From contig NZ_JAINZZ010000038.1 of assembly GCF_019890725.1 (NCBI RefSeq), forward strand, positions 1 through 64,000: a stretch of DNA of 64,000 nt, given 5' to 3'. The notes under the pieces were generated by a model. That model made no database searches, was not told where the DNA came from, and saw only the letters and a list, made by a program, of their open reading frames with translations. Both the position numbers and the translations under genes were made by a program. Numbering within the stretch: position 1 is the first letter of the stretch; each line of letters opens with the position of its first letter. Shown piece after piece: positions 1 to 8,385 of this stretch. Origin of the DNA: Actinacidiphila acidipaludis. GTDB lineage: Bacteria; Actinomycetota; Actinomycetes; Streptomycetales; Streptomycetaceae.

Positions 1-202
1 CCGGCCTGAGCGGGAATCCCACCCCCGGCACGTCCGGGCAGCAGCCGATTCCGGCGCACCGAAATGCGGTGCGGCCTGCTTGGTCCGGCGCCGCGTTTCG
101 GGAAGGATGCCAGCGAACCGTCCCGGCCGGTAACGCGCCACGGTCCGTTTCCGGCAGGCTGCGCCGGCATCGTGGAAGGAGGTCGTCACGGGCGTACTCG
201 CG

Positions 203-1054
203 GTGGTCTTCGGTGTGCTCGGTGCCGCGAGCAACGCGACCGGAACCGCCTTCCAGCGCGAAGCCGCTTCCACGCTCAAACAGGGCGGCGGCCTGCACTT
301 CCTCCTGATGCTCATGCGCCGTCCCGCCTGGACGATCGGCGTCCTCGGCGTGATGGGCGCTGCGCTGTTCCAGGCACTGGCGCTGCTGAACGGGCCCATC
401 GCGCTCGTGCAGCCGCTGTTCGTCCTGGAACTGCCCTTCGCCCTGATGATCGTCGGCCGGCTGCTGCACCGCAGCATCCCGGCCGAGGGCTGGTACGGCG
501 TGGGGGCCGTCGTCGCCGGCCTCGGGGTGCTGCTCGCGTCCGCGGCCCCCCACGGCGGCGGCGCCCAGGCCCCGCTCAGCCGCTGGATCCCGGCGCTCGT
601 CGTCTGCTACGGCCTGATGGGCGCGGCCGTGGTCGTCGCCCGGACCCGCTGTTCCCCGCAACTGCGGGCGGTGGCCCTCGGCGCGGCCGCCGCCGTCGGC
701 AACGCGACGACCGCCGCGCTCCTGAAGTCCGCGACCACGACCTTCTCCGACCACGGCATCGGCGCGTTCCTCAGCGCGTGGCAGACCTACGGCTTCGCGA
801 TCACCGGCATCGCCGCGGTCCTGCTGCTGGAGAACGCCCTGCAGGCCGGCCCGCTGGCCGCCTCCCAGCCGGCGCTCACCATCGGCGACGCCCTGGTGAG
901 TCTGGTGCTGGGCGTCACCGTGTTCCAGGAGACCGTGCGCACGGGGTGGTGGCTGGTGCCCGAGATCCTGGGCCTGGCGCTGATGTGTGCGGGCGTCCTC
1001 CTGCTCACCCGCGCCATCCCCGCCATCAGGTCGGCCGACGGCCGCCCGGCGTAG
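203..1054 (+). CDS. DMT-superfamily membrane transporter (EamA-like)
   Basis: Predicted inner-membrane protein of 283 residues with about nine to ten hydrophobic helices, such as those near residues 45-70, 90-110 and 240-270, and short loops. This is the layout of DMT/EamA small-molecule exporters. The N-terminal pattern GAASNATGTAFQREAA is typical of the Streptomyces DMT subfamily. A strong ribosome site (GGAAGGAGG, 174-183) lies about 20 bases before the GTG used here. No ATG, GTG or TTG sits closer in frame, although the protein seems to lack a few N-terminal residues, so the start is uncertain. Substrate is unknown. The next gene starts 40 bases downstream with its own promoter. Confidence 0.8.
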   Translation: MVFGVLGAASNATGTAFQREAASTLKQGGGLHFLLMLMRRPAWTIGVLGVMGAALFQALALLNGPIALVQPLFVLELPFALMIVGRLLHRSIPAEGWYGVGAVVAGLGVLLASAAPHGGGAQAPLSRWIPALVVCYGLMGAAVVVARTRCSPQLRAVALGAAAAVGNATTAALLKSATTTFSDHGIGAFLSAWQTYGFAITGIAAVLLLENALQAGPLAASQPALTIGDALVSLVLGVTVFQETVRTGWWLVPEILGLALMCAGVLLLTRAIPAIRSADGRPA

Positions 1055-1081
1055 CGCCGGGAACCGGCGGCCGGCGTTGTC

Positions 1082-1087
1082 TATGCT
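1082..1087 (+). promoter_or_regulatory. -10 element of a leaderless promoter
   Basis: TATGCT fits the actinobacterial TANNNT -10 pattern. It ends six bases before the ATG at 1094 and no ribosome site precedes that codon. This is the geometry of a leaderless transcript starting at the ATG, so it argues against the GTG at 1088. Inference from spacing only. Confidence 0.5.
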
Positions 1088-1093
1088 GTGCGG

Positions 1094-1651
1094 ATGTTCG
1101 ACGCCGACGCCGTCCTGTCCGGTGAGATACGCATCCGTCCCGTCGAGGAAACCGATGCCGGCCCGCTCGCGGAGGCGTACGTCCGCAACCGGGACCACCT
1201 CAGACCGTGGGAGCCGAACCGGGCCGAGGTGTTCTTCACCCCCGAGGGCCAGAAGGCACGGATCGGGCAGCAACTGCGGCTCCGCGAGGACGGCCAGGCG
1301 CTGCCGTGGGTGCTCACCGAGGGCGACCGGATCGTCGGCACCGCCACCTTGTCGACCATCTCCGGGGGGCCGTTCCGCAGCGCCTACCTCGGGTACTGGA
1401 TCGACCGGGAACTCGGCGGACGCGGCCTGGCGACCCTCGCCGCACGGTACGCCTGCCGCGTCGCCGACGAGGAACTGGGCCTGCACCGGCTCGAGGCCGG
1501 CACCCTGCTGGACAACGCCGGCTCCCAGCGCGTCCTGGCCAAGGCCGGTTTCGAGCGGATCGGTGTCGCACCCCGGTACCTGCACATCAACGGGGCCTGG
1601 CGCGACCACGTGCTGTTCCAGCGCATCCTCAACGACCGTCCCGCCCTCTAG
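1094..1651 (+). CDS. GNAT N-acetyltransferase, RimJ/RimL type
   Basis: A 185-residue GNAT-fold protein that probably transfers acetyl from acetyl-CoA to an amine, either a protein N-terminus or a small molecule. Visible features are the opening beta strand IRIRPVEETDAGPLAEAY, the LRPWEPN segment typical of the RimJ/RimL subgroup, LGYWIDRELGGRGLAT (the acetyl-CoA pyrophosphate-binding turn, about residues 98-113) and the closing LDNAGSQRVLAKAGFERIG motif. Length is normal for the family. It is probably transcribed alone from a leaderless promoter. The acceptor cannot be told from sequence. Confidence 0.87.
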   Translation: MFDADAVLSGEIRIRPVEETDAGPLAEAYVRNRDHLRPWEPNRAEVFFTPEGQKARIGQQLRLREDGQALPWVLTEGDRIVGTATLSTISGGPFRSAYLGYWIDRELGGRGLATLAARYACRVADEELGLHRLEAGTLLDNAGSQRVLAKAGFERIGVAPRYLHINGAWRDHVLFQRILNDRPAL

Positions 1652-1767
1652 AGCGGCCCCCACGGCGTCGTCCGGCGCGTCACCCTGCGCGTCGTCCGGC
1701 ACGCCCTCCCGGACGTCTTCCGGCGGTGCGAGCGATGAGTCCGGGACGCCCGCGCGGTCTGCCGTGC

Positions 1768-2382
1768 ATGACGCGCATCATCGCTGACATCTCGGTCTCC
1801 CTCGACGGCTTCGTCACCGGACCCGCGCCCGGCCCGGACAACGGCCTGGGCACGGGCGGCGAGGCCCTGCACACCTGGGCCTTCTCCGAGGACCCCGTGG
1901 ACCGCAGACTCCTGGGCGAGGCCACGGCCCGCTCCGGCGCCGTCGTCCTGGGCCGGCGGCTCTTCGACCTCGTCGACGGGCCGAACGGCTGGGACGACAC
2001 CACCGGCTACGGCGCGAACGAGGTCGGCAAGCCCGCGTTCGTCGTCGTGACGAGCGCGCCGCCGCAGTCGGTGCGGCTCACCGACCTCGACTGGACGTTC
2101 GTCACCACCGGGCTGGGCGACGCCGTCGCCGCGGCGCGCGAACGCGCCGAGTCCGCGTCGTCGGCGAGCGGCAAGGACCTGGACGTCGTCCTCATGGGCG
2201 GGGGCGCCACGATCGCCTCCGCCCTCGACGCCGGCCTGGTCGACCAGCTCTCCCTGCACCTCGCGCCCGTCGTCCTCGGCTCCGGGACAGCGCTGTTCAC
2301 CGGCGCGGTGCCGCGCACCCTCGTCCAGCGGAGCGTGACCGCGACATCGACCGCCACGCACCTGGTCTACGACGTCCTGTGA
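1768..2382 (+). CDS. RibD C-terminal-domain / dihydrofolate reductase-like protein
   Basis: A 204-residue protein of the RibD-C/DHFR-fold family, NADPH-dependent reductases usually annotated as dihydrofolate-reductase family. The N-terminus IIADISVSLDGFVTGP, GAVVLGRRLFDLVDGPNGW (about residues 50-70) and the late MGGGATIASALDAGLVDQLSLHLAPVVLG region are diagnostic. The ATG at 1768 gives the conserved N-terminus directly. It is a single-domain protein, unlike bifunctional riboflavin RibD, so a riboflavin role should not be assumed. The 117 bases before it show no clear promoter. Confidence 0.85.
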   Translation: MTRIIADISVSLDGFVTGPAPGPDNGLGTGGEALHTWAFSEDPVDRRLLGEATARSGAVVLGRRLFDLVDGPNGWDDTTGYGANEVGKPAFVVVTSAPPQSVRLTDLDWTFVTTGLGDAVAAARERAESASSASGKDLDVVLMGGGATIASALDAGLVDQLSLHLAPVVLGSGTALFTGAVPRTLVQRSVTATSTATHLVYDVL

Positions 2383-2419
2383 CGGCAACGCGGGCCGGGC
2401 CGGTACGGGCCGTGCCTTT

Positions 2420-2992
2420 GACCCCGGCGGCCGGCGGAGGAGAGGGCAGAGGGCGGAGCTCTCGCGGGGGAGCAGTCGGTGGCGGGCGGTCAGGCGGCGG
2501 GCGGGGAGGCGGCCGAGGCGGCCGTAGACCCGGTCGGCCAGGCACTGCACCGCCAGCGTGGCGATCTCCGCCTTGTCGGGGGAGACGGTGGTGAGGGCGG
2601 GGGTGGCGAAGCGGCCGTACTCGATGTCGTCGAAGCCCACCACGGCGAGGTCCTGCGGGACGCACAGACCGCGTTCGTAGGCGGCGCGCAGCACTCCCAG
2701 GGCCAGCTCGTCGCTGAAGCAGAACACCGCGTCCGGCCGGTCGCGGGCGTCCAGCAGGGCGCCCGCCGCCCGCAGCCCCTCCGCGCGGTGCAGGGACGCC
2801 ACGTCCGCCACGGGCCGCGGGTCGCCGGGCGGCCCGGCGGCGGCCGGCGCCTCCCGGTATCCCCGCAGGCGCAGCTCGGCGGTTCCGTTGTGCAGCTGGG
2901 GCTGGGCGCCCACGGCGGCGATCCGGCGGCGGCCCGGTGCGACGATACGGCCGGTGGCCCCGCGGGCCGCCGCGACGTTGGCGGTCAGCGAG
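2420..2992 (-). pseudogene. LacI-family regulator remnant, DNA-binding half missing
   Basis: Minus-strand reading in one frame gives the second half of a LacI/GalR effector-binding domain: RRIAAVGAQPQLHNGTAELR, then PDAVFCFSDELALGVLRAAYERG, VVGFDDIEYGRFATPALTTV and a terminal LLPRESS. The N-terminal helix-turn-helix and about the first 150 residues are absent. Similarity stops at about 2990, exactly where the oppositely oriented dioxygenase remnant begins. No in-frame stop follows RESS until deep inside the neighbouring gene, so the 3' end is also damaged. It cannot bind DNA as a LacI repressor. See the finding on a collapsed divergent pair. Confidence 0.75.
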
Positions 2993-3545
2993 GCGGTGCT
3001 GGGTCCCGGCTACCGCATCGTCGAGCTCGGCTTCGACATCCCCTTCCCGGGGGCGGTCAACCAGCCGTGGCACCGCGACTTCCCCTCACCCGAGGCCACC
3101 TGGAGCGAGCGGCGGCTGACCTCGCTGGCGTTCAACCTCACCGGCGTCGACACCGAGGAGGACATGGGGCCGTTCGAGATCGCCCCGGGCACGCAGTGGG
3201 AGTCCGGTGAGGACCTCGAGCACGCCATGTTCCCGCCGCGCGACAGCTTTCCGCGGTACGCGGCCGCGGCGGTGCGCACCCTTCCCCCCGGCGCGGCGAC
3301 CTCTCGGTGCGGTCGGCCCCGACGATCCACCGGGGCACGGCGAACCGCTCGGCGAAGGCCCGCCCGGTCCTGGTCCTCGGCGTCGACGCGCCGGGCGCGG
3401 GCAACGACGGCCACCACGACATGGCCGTCACCTGCGGCTACTGGCAGTCCCTGCCCGAACGGATCCGCGCGCACCTGCGCTGTCCCGTCGTCGGGCACCT
3501 CACGCCGTTGACGCAGAAACACACCATCGAGGGGCTCGTCATGGG
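2991..3545 (+). pseudogene. Phytanoyl-CoA dioxygenase-like (2OG-Fe(II)) remnant, truncated and frameshifted
   Basis: The fragment reads GPGYRIVELGFDIPFPGAV, then QPWHRDFPSPEATW with the HxD iron-binding pair, then FNLTGVDTEEDMGPFEIAPG. At about 3293-3296 one base appears missing: the continuation GDLSVRSAPTIHRGTANRS, with the distal iron His and the Arg that binds 2-oxoglutarate, is in another frame. It then runs to EGLVMGD near 3545. The N-terminal third is absent and similarity begins abruptly at about 2991. After the family-like end the frame stays open into the next gene, but that reading is probably not a fusion because the next gene has its own ribosome site. Confidence 0.72.
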
Positions 3546-3777
3546 GGACGCCTGCCGCTCCGCCGCCGACCGGGCGGTGCACCGGCGGTCGGCGGACGCG
3601 GCGTCCGGGGGAGACCCGCCGGGCGCCCGCCTGCCGGGAGGGCTGACCGCCCGTCAGCCCGGTACGGCCGAGCGGGTGGTCTTCGCCGCGCGGCCGCGCC
3701 ACGGCCGCGGCGGCGGAGACCCGGCCCGCACGATGGCCCGAGGAACCGCCCGCCCACCCCCGGCAAAGGAGCACCCC

Positions 3778-4515
3778 TTGTCGACCCCCTCCGCCGCCCC
3801 CGACACGCCACCGGCCCGCTACGACGACCTGCGCGCCCTGTACCTCAACTGCACCTTGAAGCGGTCGCCCGAGCGCAGCCACACCCAGGGCCTGATCGAC
3901 CGCAGTGCCCGCATCCTGCGGGCGCAGGGCGTGGGCGTGGAGGTGGTGCGGGCCGTGGATCTCGACATCGCGACCGGCGTCTGGCCGGACATGACCGAGC
4001 ACGGCTGGGAGAGCGACGCCTGGCCGGCACTGTACGAGCAGGTCATGGCGGCCGACATCCTGGTGGTGGCCGGCCCGATCTGGCTCGGCGACAACAGCTC
4101 GGTCACCAAGAAGGTCGTCGAACGGCTCTACGCCTGCTCCAGCCTGCTCAACGACCGCGGCCAGTACGCCTTCTACGGCCGGGTCGGCGGCTGCCTGGTC
4201 ACCGGCAACGAGGACGGCGTGAAGCACTGCGCCATGAACATCCTCTACAGCCTGCAGCATCTCGGCTACGTCATCCCGCCGCAGGCCGACGCCGGCTGGA
4301 TCGGCGCGGCCGGCCCGGGACCGTCCTACCTCGACGCCGACTCGGGCGGACCGGAGAACGAGTTCACCAACCGCAACACGACGTTCATGACCTGGAACCT
4401 GCTCCACCTCGCCCGCATGCTGAAGGACGCCGGCGGCATCCCCGCCCACGGCAACCAGCGCACGACCTGGGACGCCGGCTGCCACCGGGACGCGGAGAAC
4501 CCCGAGCACCGCTGA
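3778..4515 (+). CDS. NAD(P)H-dependent FMN reductase / flavodoxin-fold protein
   Basis: A 245-residue flavodoxin-fold protein, likely an FMN-bound NAD(P)H oxidoreductase. The first strand LRALYLNCTLKRSPERSHTQGL carries the phosphate-binding loop. ADILVVAGPIWLGDNSSVTK (about residues 98-117) is the second FMN loop, followed by GRVGGCLVTGNEDGVKHC. The start chosen is TTG at 3778, six bases after GGAG (3768-3771). The frame is open far upstream but that part belongs to the dioxygenase remnant. The 230 bases between the remnant and this gene show nothing else recognisable. Substrate unknown. Confidence 0.8.
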   Translation: MSTPSAAPDTPPARYDDLRALYLNCTLKRSPERSHTQGLIDRSARILRAQGVGVEVVRAVDLDIATGVWPDMTEHGWESDAWPALYEQVMAADILVVAGPIWLGDNSSVTKKVVERLYACSSLLNDRGQYAFYGRVGGCLVTGNEDGVKHCAMNILYSLQHLGYVIPPQADAGWIGAAGPGPSYLDADSGGPENEFTNRNTTFMTWNLLHLARMLKDAGGIPAHGNQRTTWDAGCHRDAENPEHR

Positions 4516-4525
4516 GGGGCGGCGG

Positions 4526-5071
4526 TCAGGCCTTCTGGACGACCGCGTCGAGGTGGACCAGTCCGGCGATGCCGAACTCGAGGGCCAGCGGCAGGGTCGC
4601 GGAGGCCGCGTGGACCCCGGTCAGCCGGATCTGGGGGCCGTGACCGCCGATCGTGACGGTCCCGCCGGGGCGCACGAGGATCCCCGCGCTGCTGAGCGAG
4701 CCGTCGCCCTTGCCCGAGTCGCCGCTGAGGGTGCCGCGGGCCCCGCCGGAGGTGGCGACCATGCCCAGGTGCTCCGGTGCGTCGCCGCCGTTGTGGAGCG
4801 TCAGGGTCAGCGTGCCGCTGCCCGAGGCGTCGAGGTGAGCGGTGGCGTGGGTGACGCTCAGATCGATGTCGCCGGTCCGGACGAGGAGCTGTCCCGGCTG
4901 CGCGGCGGAAGTGGGGGTCCCCGGGTCGGCGTGCCGCGCCGCGGGCTGGGAGCAGGCCGTGGCCAGTGCCGCGAGCAGCAGAGCTGCGGCGGCCGTCCGG
5001 CGTAGCTGCGGACGCGGGGTGTTCCGGGTCGGACGTGGGGCGTTCCGGGTCATCTGTGCATCATGCCGCAT
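4526..5071 (-). CDS. PCuAC-like (copper chaperone family) lipoprotein
   Basis: An exported protein of about 180 residues with a basic N-terminus, a hydrophobic segment and a cysteine (ALATAC, about residue 40) suitable for lipid attachment. The body matches the PCuAC fold: LTLTLHNGGDAPEHLGMVAT in the middle and LPLALEFGIAGLVHLDAVV at the end. The classical copper ligands, a His-x-Met pair and distant Met, are not complete, as in several Streptomyces paralogues, so copper binding is uncertain. The start could be the ATG at 5071 or the one at 5053. It converges on the flavoprotein gene with a 10-base gap. Confidence 0.72.
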   Translation of the reverse strand: MRHDAQMTRNAPRPTRNTPRPQLRRTAAAALLLAALATACSQPAARHADPGTPTSAAQPGQLLVRTGDIDLSVTHATAHLDASGSGTLTLTLHNGGDAPEHLGMVATSGGARGTLSGDSGKGDGSLSSAGILVRPGGTVTIGGHGPQIRLTGVHAASATLPLALEFGIAGLVHLDAVVQKA

Positions 5072-5126
5072 ATCGGGGCGGACGGAGCACCGCCCCCCTG
5101 CCGGCCCCGCGCCGGTGCGGGGAGTG

Positions 5127-5710
5127 TCAGGCCGCGTGGCGCGCGGAGTGGTTCCCGGCCGCCGCCCGGTCCGTGCCCTGTGCGGTCGCGCCGAGGGAGT
5201 CGCGCAGCCGGCGCAGCCGGTGCAGGGCCGCGCCGCCGACGACGACCAGATAGGCGAAGGAGGCCGCGGAGAACACGCAGTAGGCGGCAGCGCGCGGCGG
5301 GGACGTCGTGAAGAACGTGGACGCCGCGACGGCGGTCAGCAGGACGGCCATGACCACCAGGGCGGTCTTGCGGTGCCGGGTCCGGTGCAGTCGCTGGTCG
5401 ACCAGGTCGCGCATCGCGTCGCGCCGCGCCGGGTCGGTCGGCACCTGCCCCTTGCGGATCATGTGGTTGAGCGTGACCAGGTCGTCCGCCGAGCCCCCGG
5501 CGGCGGCCTTCTCCCGGCGGCGGCCTTCTCCCGGCGGCGGCGTGTGACGGCCATGCCGATGGCGACGGCCGAGTAGAGCACCACGCGTAACAACGTCGCG
5601 ACCGGGGATCTGCCCGGAAAGACCAGCAGCACGATGCCGGCGGCCAGCACCCAGCCGATCGCGAACTGGAGCCACTGATGGCGGGTGAGCATGTCGTTGA
5701 TCCGGCCCAT
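5127..5710 (-). pseudogene. Small membrane protein interrupted by a 17-bp tandem duplication
   Basis: The N-terminal part, MGRINDMLTRHQWLQFAIGW plus two membrane helices, reads from 5710. After TRRRREKAAAG the frame breaks. The continuation GSADDLVTLNHMIRKGQVP, two more helices and a basic tail ending HSARHAA read in the next frame to a stop at 5127. The break falls exactly on two perfect copies of a 17-base unit (5499-5515 and 5516-5532). Removing one copy joins both halves into one protein of about 188 residues with four membrane helices. Function not recognised. It may be a mutation, an assembly error or a reversible phase-variable switch. Confidence 0.8.
5499..5541. repeat. 17-bp perfect tandem duplication with partial third copy
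   Basis: The unit GGCGGCGGCCTTCTCCC occurs at 5499-5515 and again at 5516-5532. Its first nine bases are repeated at 5533-5541. Because 17 is not a multiple of three, it shifts the reading frame of the membrane-protein gene. Such repeats expand and contract by slipped-strand mispairing. Confidence 0.95.
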
Positions 5711-5856
5711 GACCGCAACTCCCCTCGTTCCGAGGTCCGTTGACGGTCGGCTTCCCCCGCGGGGCGCAGTTACCGCTCTTCCGGGTAACGGCAGGACCTC
5801 CCAGAGGGTCGCGGGCCGATCTACGGTGGGATGACCGGCTTCACGGTGGGGTGGTC

Positions 5857-5891
5857 GGGCCTGGGCGCGCGTCAGGGGCGCGCCCAGGCCC
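5857..5891. terminator. Stem-loop terminator downstream of the amidase gene
   Basis: Perfect 14-bp GC-rich inverted repeat (5857-5870 with 5878-5891) and a 7-base loop, seven bases past the stop codon of the minus-strand amidase gene. There is no U tract, which is usual for Streptomyces. Confidence 0.75.
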
Positions 5892-5897
5892 GCGCCG

Positions 5898-7847
5898 TCA
5901 CTTCCGGGAACCGCCGTCCACCCAGTGCCTGGTCACCGGGGTCGCGGTCACGTCACCCGAGTACACCAGCGCCACACGGTGGTTGAACTGGATCGTGTAC
6001 ATCGTCTTCGCGCCGGTGACGACCGTGCCGCTGGACTTGAAGTAGTCCACCGTCGCGAACGGCGGCTGCGTGGCGACGTACGCCTGCCCGGCGGGCAGGC
6101 TGTACATGTTCAGCGGGGCCTGCGTCGAGGCGCCCAGGCCGGCCGGGTACTCGGAGGCGTCCGGGTAGCTCGAACCGTAGACGGCCACCGGAGCGGTGCC
6201 CGCGCTCTGGACGGTCTTCACACCGTAGGCCTGCTTGGTGTTCTGGCCGCCGGGGTTGAAGAACCACACCTTCGCGCCGCTGTACCAGATCGCGGTCCAG
6301 TCGCCCTGCTGGTCGGCGACGACGAACTGCTGCCCGGCCTCGGCCGTGCTGCCCCAGTCGCTGATCCGGTCGGTGCCGCTGCCGGTGCCGTGGATCGCCT
6401 GGTCGCCGAAGAGCGGGGCCGAGGCGTCCGGCGCGGTGCGCAGGTACACGAAGTTCGACGTCTGCTGCTGCTCGGTGCACGCCGTCGTCGCGCCCGTCGG
6501 GTCGTCGGCCGGGCAGATCTGCACGGTCTGCTGGTTGGTGTCGAAGGCCGGGTCGATGGTCACGACCGAGCCGACGGGCGCGGCGCCGCGCACCCCGGAC
6601 AGCGGAGCGCCGAGCAGCCGCATGAAGTGGTCCCAGTCCCACTGCGGTCCCGGGTCCCAGTGCATCCCCGAGACGTACGCGGAGGCCGGCCCGGCCACGT
6701 CGTCGTGCCCGATGATGTGCTGGCGGTCCAGCGGGATGCCGAACCGCACGGACAGGTACTTGACGAGGTAGGCCGTGGCCTGGTACTGCGCCTCGGTGTA
6801 CCAGGTCCCGCCGTGCGCGGCGTAGCCCTCGTGCTCGATGCCGATCGAGTGGAGGTTCGTGGAGTAGTTGCCCGCGTGGAAGGCGATGTCCTTGGTGGGC
6901 ACCATCTGCGTCACCGCGCCGTCCGAGGAGCGCATGACGTAGTGGGTCGCCACGCCGTTCGACGGGTTGGCGAGCCCCGCCACACCGGCGTCGTACGAGC
7001 CCTCGAGGTCGTGGATGACGATGGTGTCGATCTTGATGCCGTTGGCCGGGCGGTCGGAGACCTGGACGCCCGCGGGGGAACCCGCGGCGAACGTGCACTG
7101 CACGATGGGCGGGCACTCGGTGTCGGTGGCCGCGGACGCCTTCAGGTGCAGCCGGTCCACCTGGGCGGTGGCCGGACGCAGCGACGGCGCGGCGTTCAGC
7201 CGGACCCGCTGGCCGTCCTCGGTCGTCGTGCCGGCGCCGCCGCGGATCGTGCCGAAGACGCGGTCGGCGAAGCTCGACGCGCCCTGCTTCTGCGGGGACT
7301 GGCTGTAGCGCGCGACGGCGCCGTACCACTGGGCGGCGTCCGCCGGGGTGCCACCGGTGACCTGCTTCTCGTACGACGCCAGCAGGGCCGCGCCGCCGCG
7401 GATGTTCGCCGCGGGGTCCTTGCGGAGCGTGTCCTCGGACAGGCCGGTCAGCTTGGCGGCCGCCTGCAGGGTGTGCAACGCCGGGTCCGCGGCCAGCGAC
7501 TTCAGGTCGCTGCGCCCGGCGGCGCCGGCGTCGCCGCCCGCCATCATGGCCGGGGTCACGTCGGTCAGGTGCATGGGGCCGTAGCCGCCGTCGGTGCTGG
7601 CCTGGGCGCCGTGCGCGTCCCACGCCGACTCCTGGTACGCCACGCCGAGCAGCACATCCGCCGGGATGTGGTACTCCGCGGCCGCGGAGGTGAACTCCTG
7701 CTGGCGGGCGGTGTCGGAGGTGCTCGCGGCGCCGTTCGTCGTATGGGCCTGGGCGGTGATCGGCAGGACGGCGAAGCCGCCCGCGGCCAGCGTCCCCATC
7801 GCTATGGCGATGGACAGACGGCGGCGCCGCGTTTTCCTTTTGTGCAA
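5898..7847 (-). CDS. Secreted N-acetylmuramoyl-L-alanine amidase (Amidase_2/PGRP type), multidomain
   Basis: A 649-residue exported peptidoglycan hydrolase that should cleave the amide bond between muramic acid and L-Ala. The N-terminus is a signal peptide (KRKTRRRRLS, a hydrophobic stretch, ITAQAHT). Residues about 45-190 look like a lysozyme/transglycosylase-type helical region (YHIPADVLLGVAYQESAWDA, NIRGGAALLASY). The Amidase_2 domain spans about 270-410, with zinc-site patterns IVIHDLEGSYDAGV, HSIGIEHEGY and HIIGHDDVAG. A C-terminal SH3-like region follows (NFVYLRTAPDASAPL, AIWYSGAKVWFFNPG). The TTG at 7847 is chosen because GAAGGA lies nine bases upstream and it directly precedes the signal peptide. 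Confidence 0.88.
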   Translation of the reverse strand: MHKRKTRRRRLSIAIAMGTLAAGGFAVLPITAQAHTTNGAASTSDTARQQEFTSAAAEYHIPADVLLGVAYQESAWDAHGAQASTDGGYGPMHLTDVTPAMMAGGDAGAAGRSDLKSLAADPALHTLQAAAKLTGLSEDTLRKDPAANIRGGAALLASYEKQVTGGTPADAAQWYGAVARYSQSPQKQGASSFADRVFGTIRGGAGTTTEDGQRVRLNAAPSLRPATAQVDRLHLKASAATDTECPPIVQCTFAAGSPAGVQVSDRPANGIKIDTIVIHDLEGSYDAGVAGLANPSNGVATHYVMRSSDGAVTQMVPTKDIAFHAGNYSTNLHSIGIEHEGYAAHGGTWYTEAQYQATAYLVKYLSVRFGIPLDRQHIIGHDDVAGPASAYVSGMHWDPGPQWDWDHFMRLLGAPLSGVRGAAPVGSVVTIDPAFDTNQQTVQICPADDPTGATTACTEQQQTSNFVYLRTAPDASAPLFGDQAIHGTGSGTDRISDWGSTAEAGQQFVVADQQGDWTAIWYSGAKVWFFNPGGQNTKQAYGVKTVQSAGTAPVAVYGSSYPDASEYPAGLGASTQAPLNMYSLPAGQAYVATQPPFATVDYFKSSGTVVTGAKTMYTIQFNHRVALVYSGDVTATPVTRHWVDGGSRK

Positions 7848-7951
7848 GATGCTGATCCTTCGGGGGGAGTTCACAAGTAAGGGAAGGCCGGGTTCTCCGC
7901 GCACCGGGTCGCCGTCAGGGACGCGCAGGGCGTGGACCTCGACCTTCCGTC

Positions 7952-7980
7952 ACACTAATACGACCGGTCATCTAGACCAA
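7952..7980 (-). promoter_or_regulatory. Amidase promoter with operator-like palindrome in the spacer
   Basis: On the minus strand TTGGTC (7980-7975) and TAGTGT (7957-7952) are separated by 17 bases. The spacer holds an imperfect palindrome (7955-7975) centred on GACCGGTC (7962-7969) with CTA/TAG ends, as in TetR- or MarR-type operators. Transcription would begin near 7945, about 98 bases before the TTG start. The remaining stretch from 7981 to 8385 shows no gene. Confidence 0.45.
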
Positions 7981-8385
7981 ACGCCGGGGTGTGTCCTCCG
8001 GGTGGAAAGGCCGGGTTTCACCAGCCCAACACACGCTGTTCGCAACCGGGTTGGCGATGCGTCAGGTCGGCTGCCGGCCGGGCGACCTGTCCGCATCGTG
8101 GTCATGGACGGCCGCCACCTGCGGCATCCACTTCAGCGTGCAAGTAGATCATCGGGTTCATCGCCTCGCAACCAACCGCCTTTTCCACGCCGGTGCGGCA
8201 TTCGTTCCCGCTGCCGTGAAATCGCCTGGCATTCCAGACATCGGGGCGGCAATCGGAATGCCGAGTGGGGAGTTCGGTGATGCGGCCGCCCGCGGGTGAA
8301 AGCCGGCGCCTTCCAGCTGAGAGCAAACCGGTCGGAGGATGCCCGGTGGTGTGTCGGGCCGCGGCGGAAATCCGTTGCCGCGCGG

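Noticed and set aside
1..202. Possible coding sequence at the left edge
   Set aside because: Frames there have poor bias and no domain; they are antisense or out-of-frame readings of GC-rich DNA. I see nothing I can support before the first transporter.
2991..4515. A fused dioxygenase-flavoprotein, because one frame stays open through both
   Set aside because: The flavoprotein has its own ribosome site and TTG start at 3778, and the linker has no conserved residues. The open frame is a GC-rich read-through.
5898..7880. Large plus-strand frames opposite the amidase and several other genes
   Set aside because: They are mirror frames of strongly third-base-biased genes and have no domain of their own.
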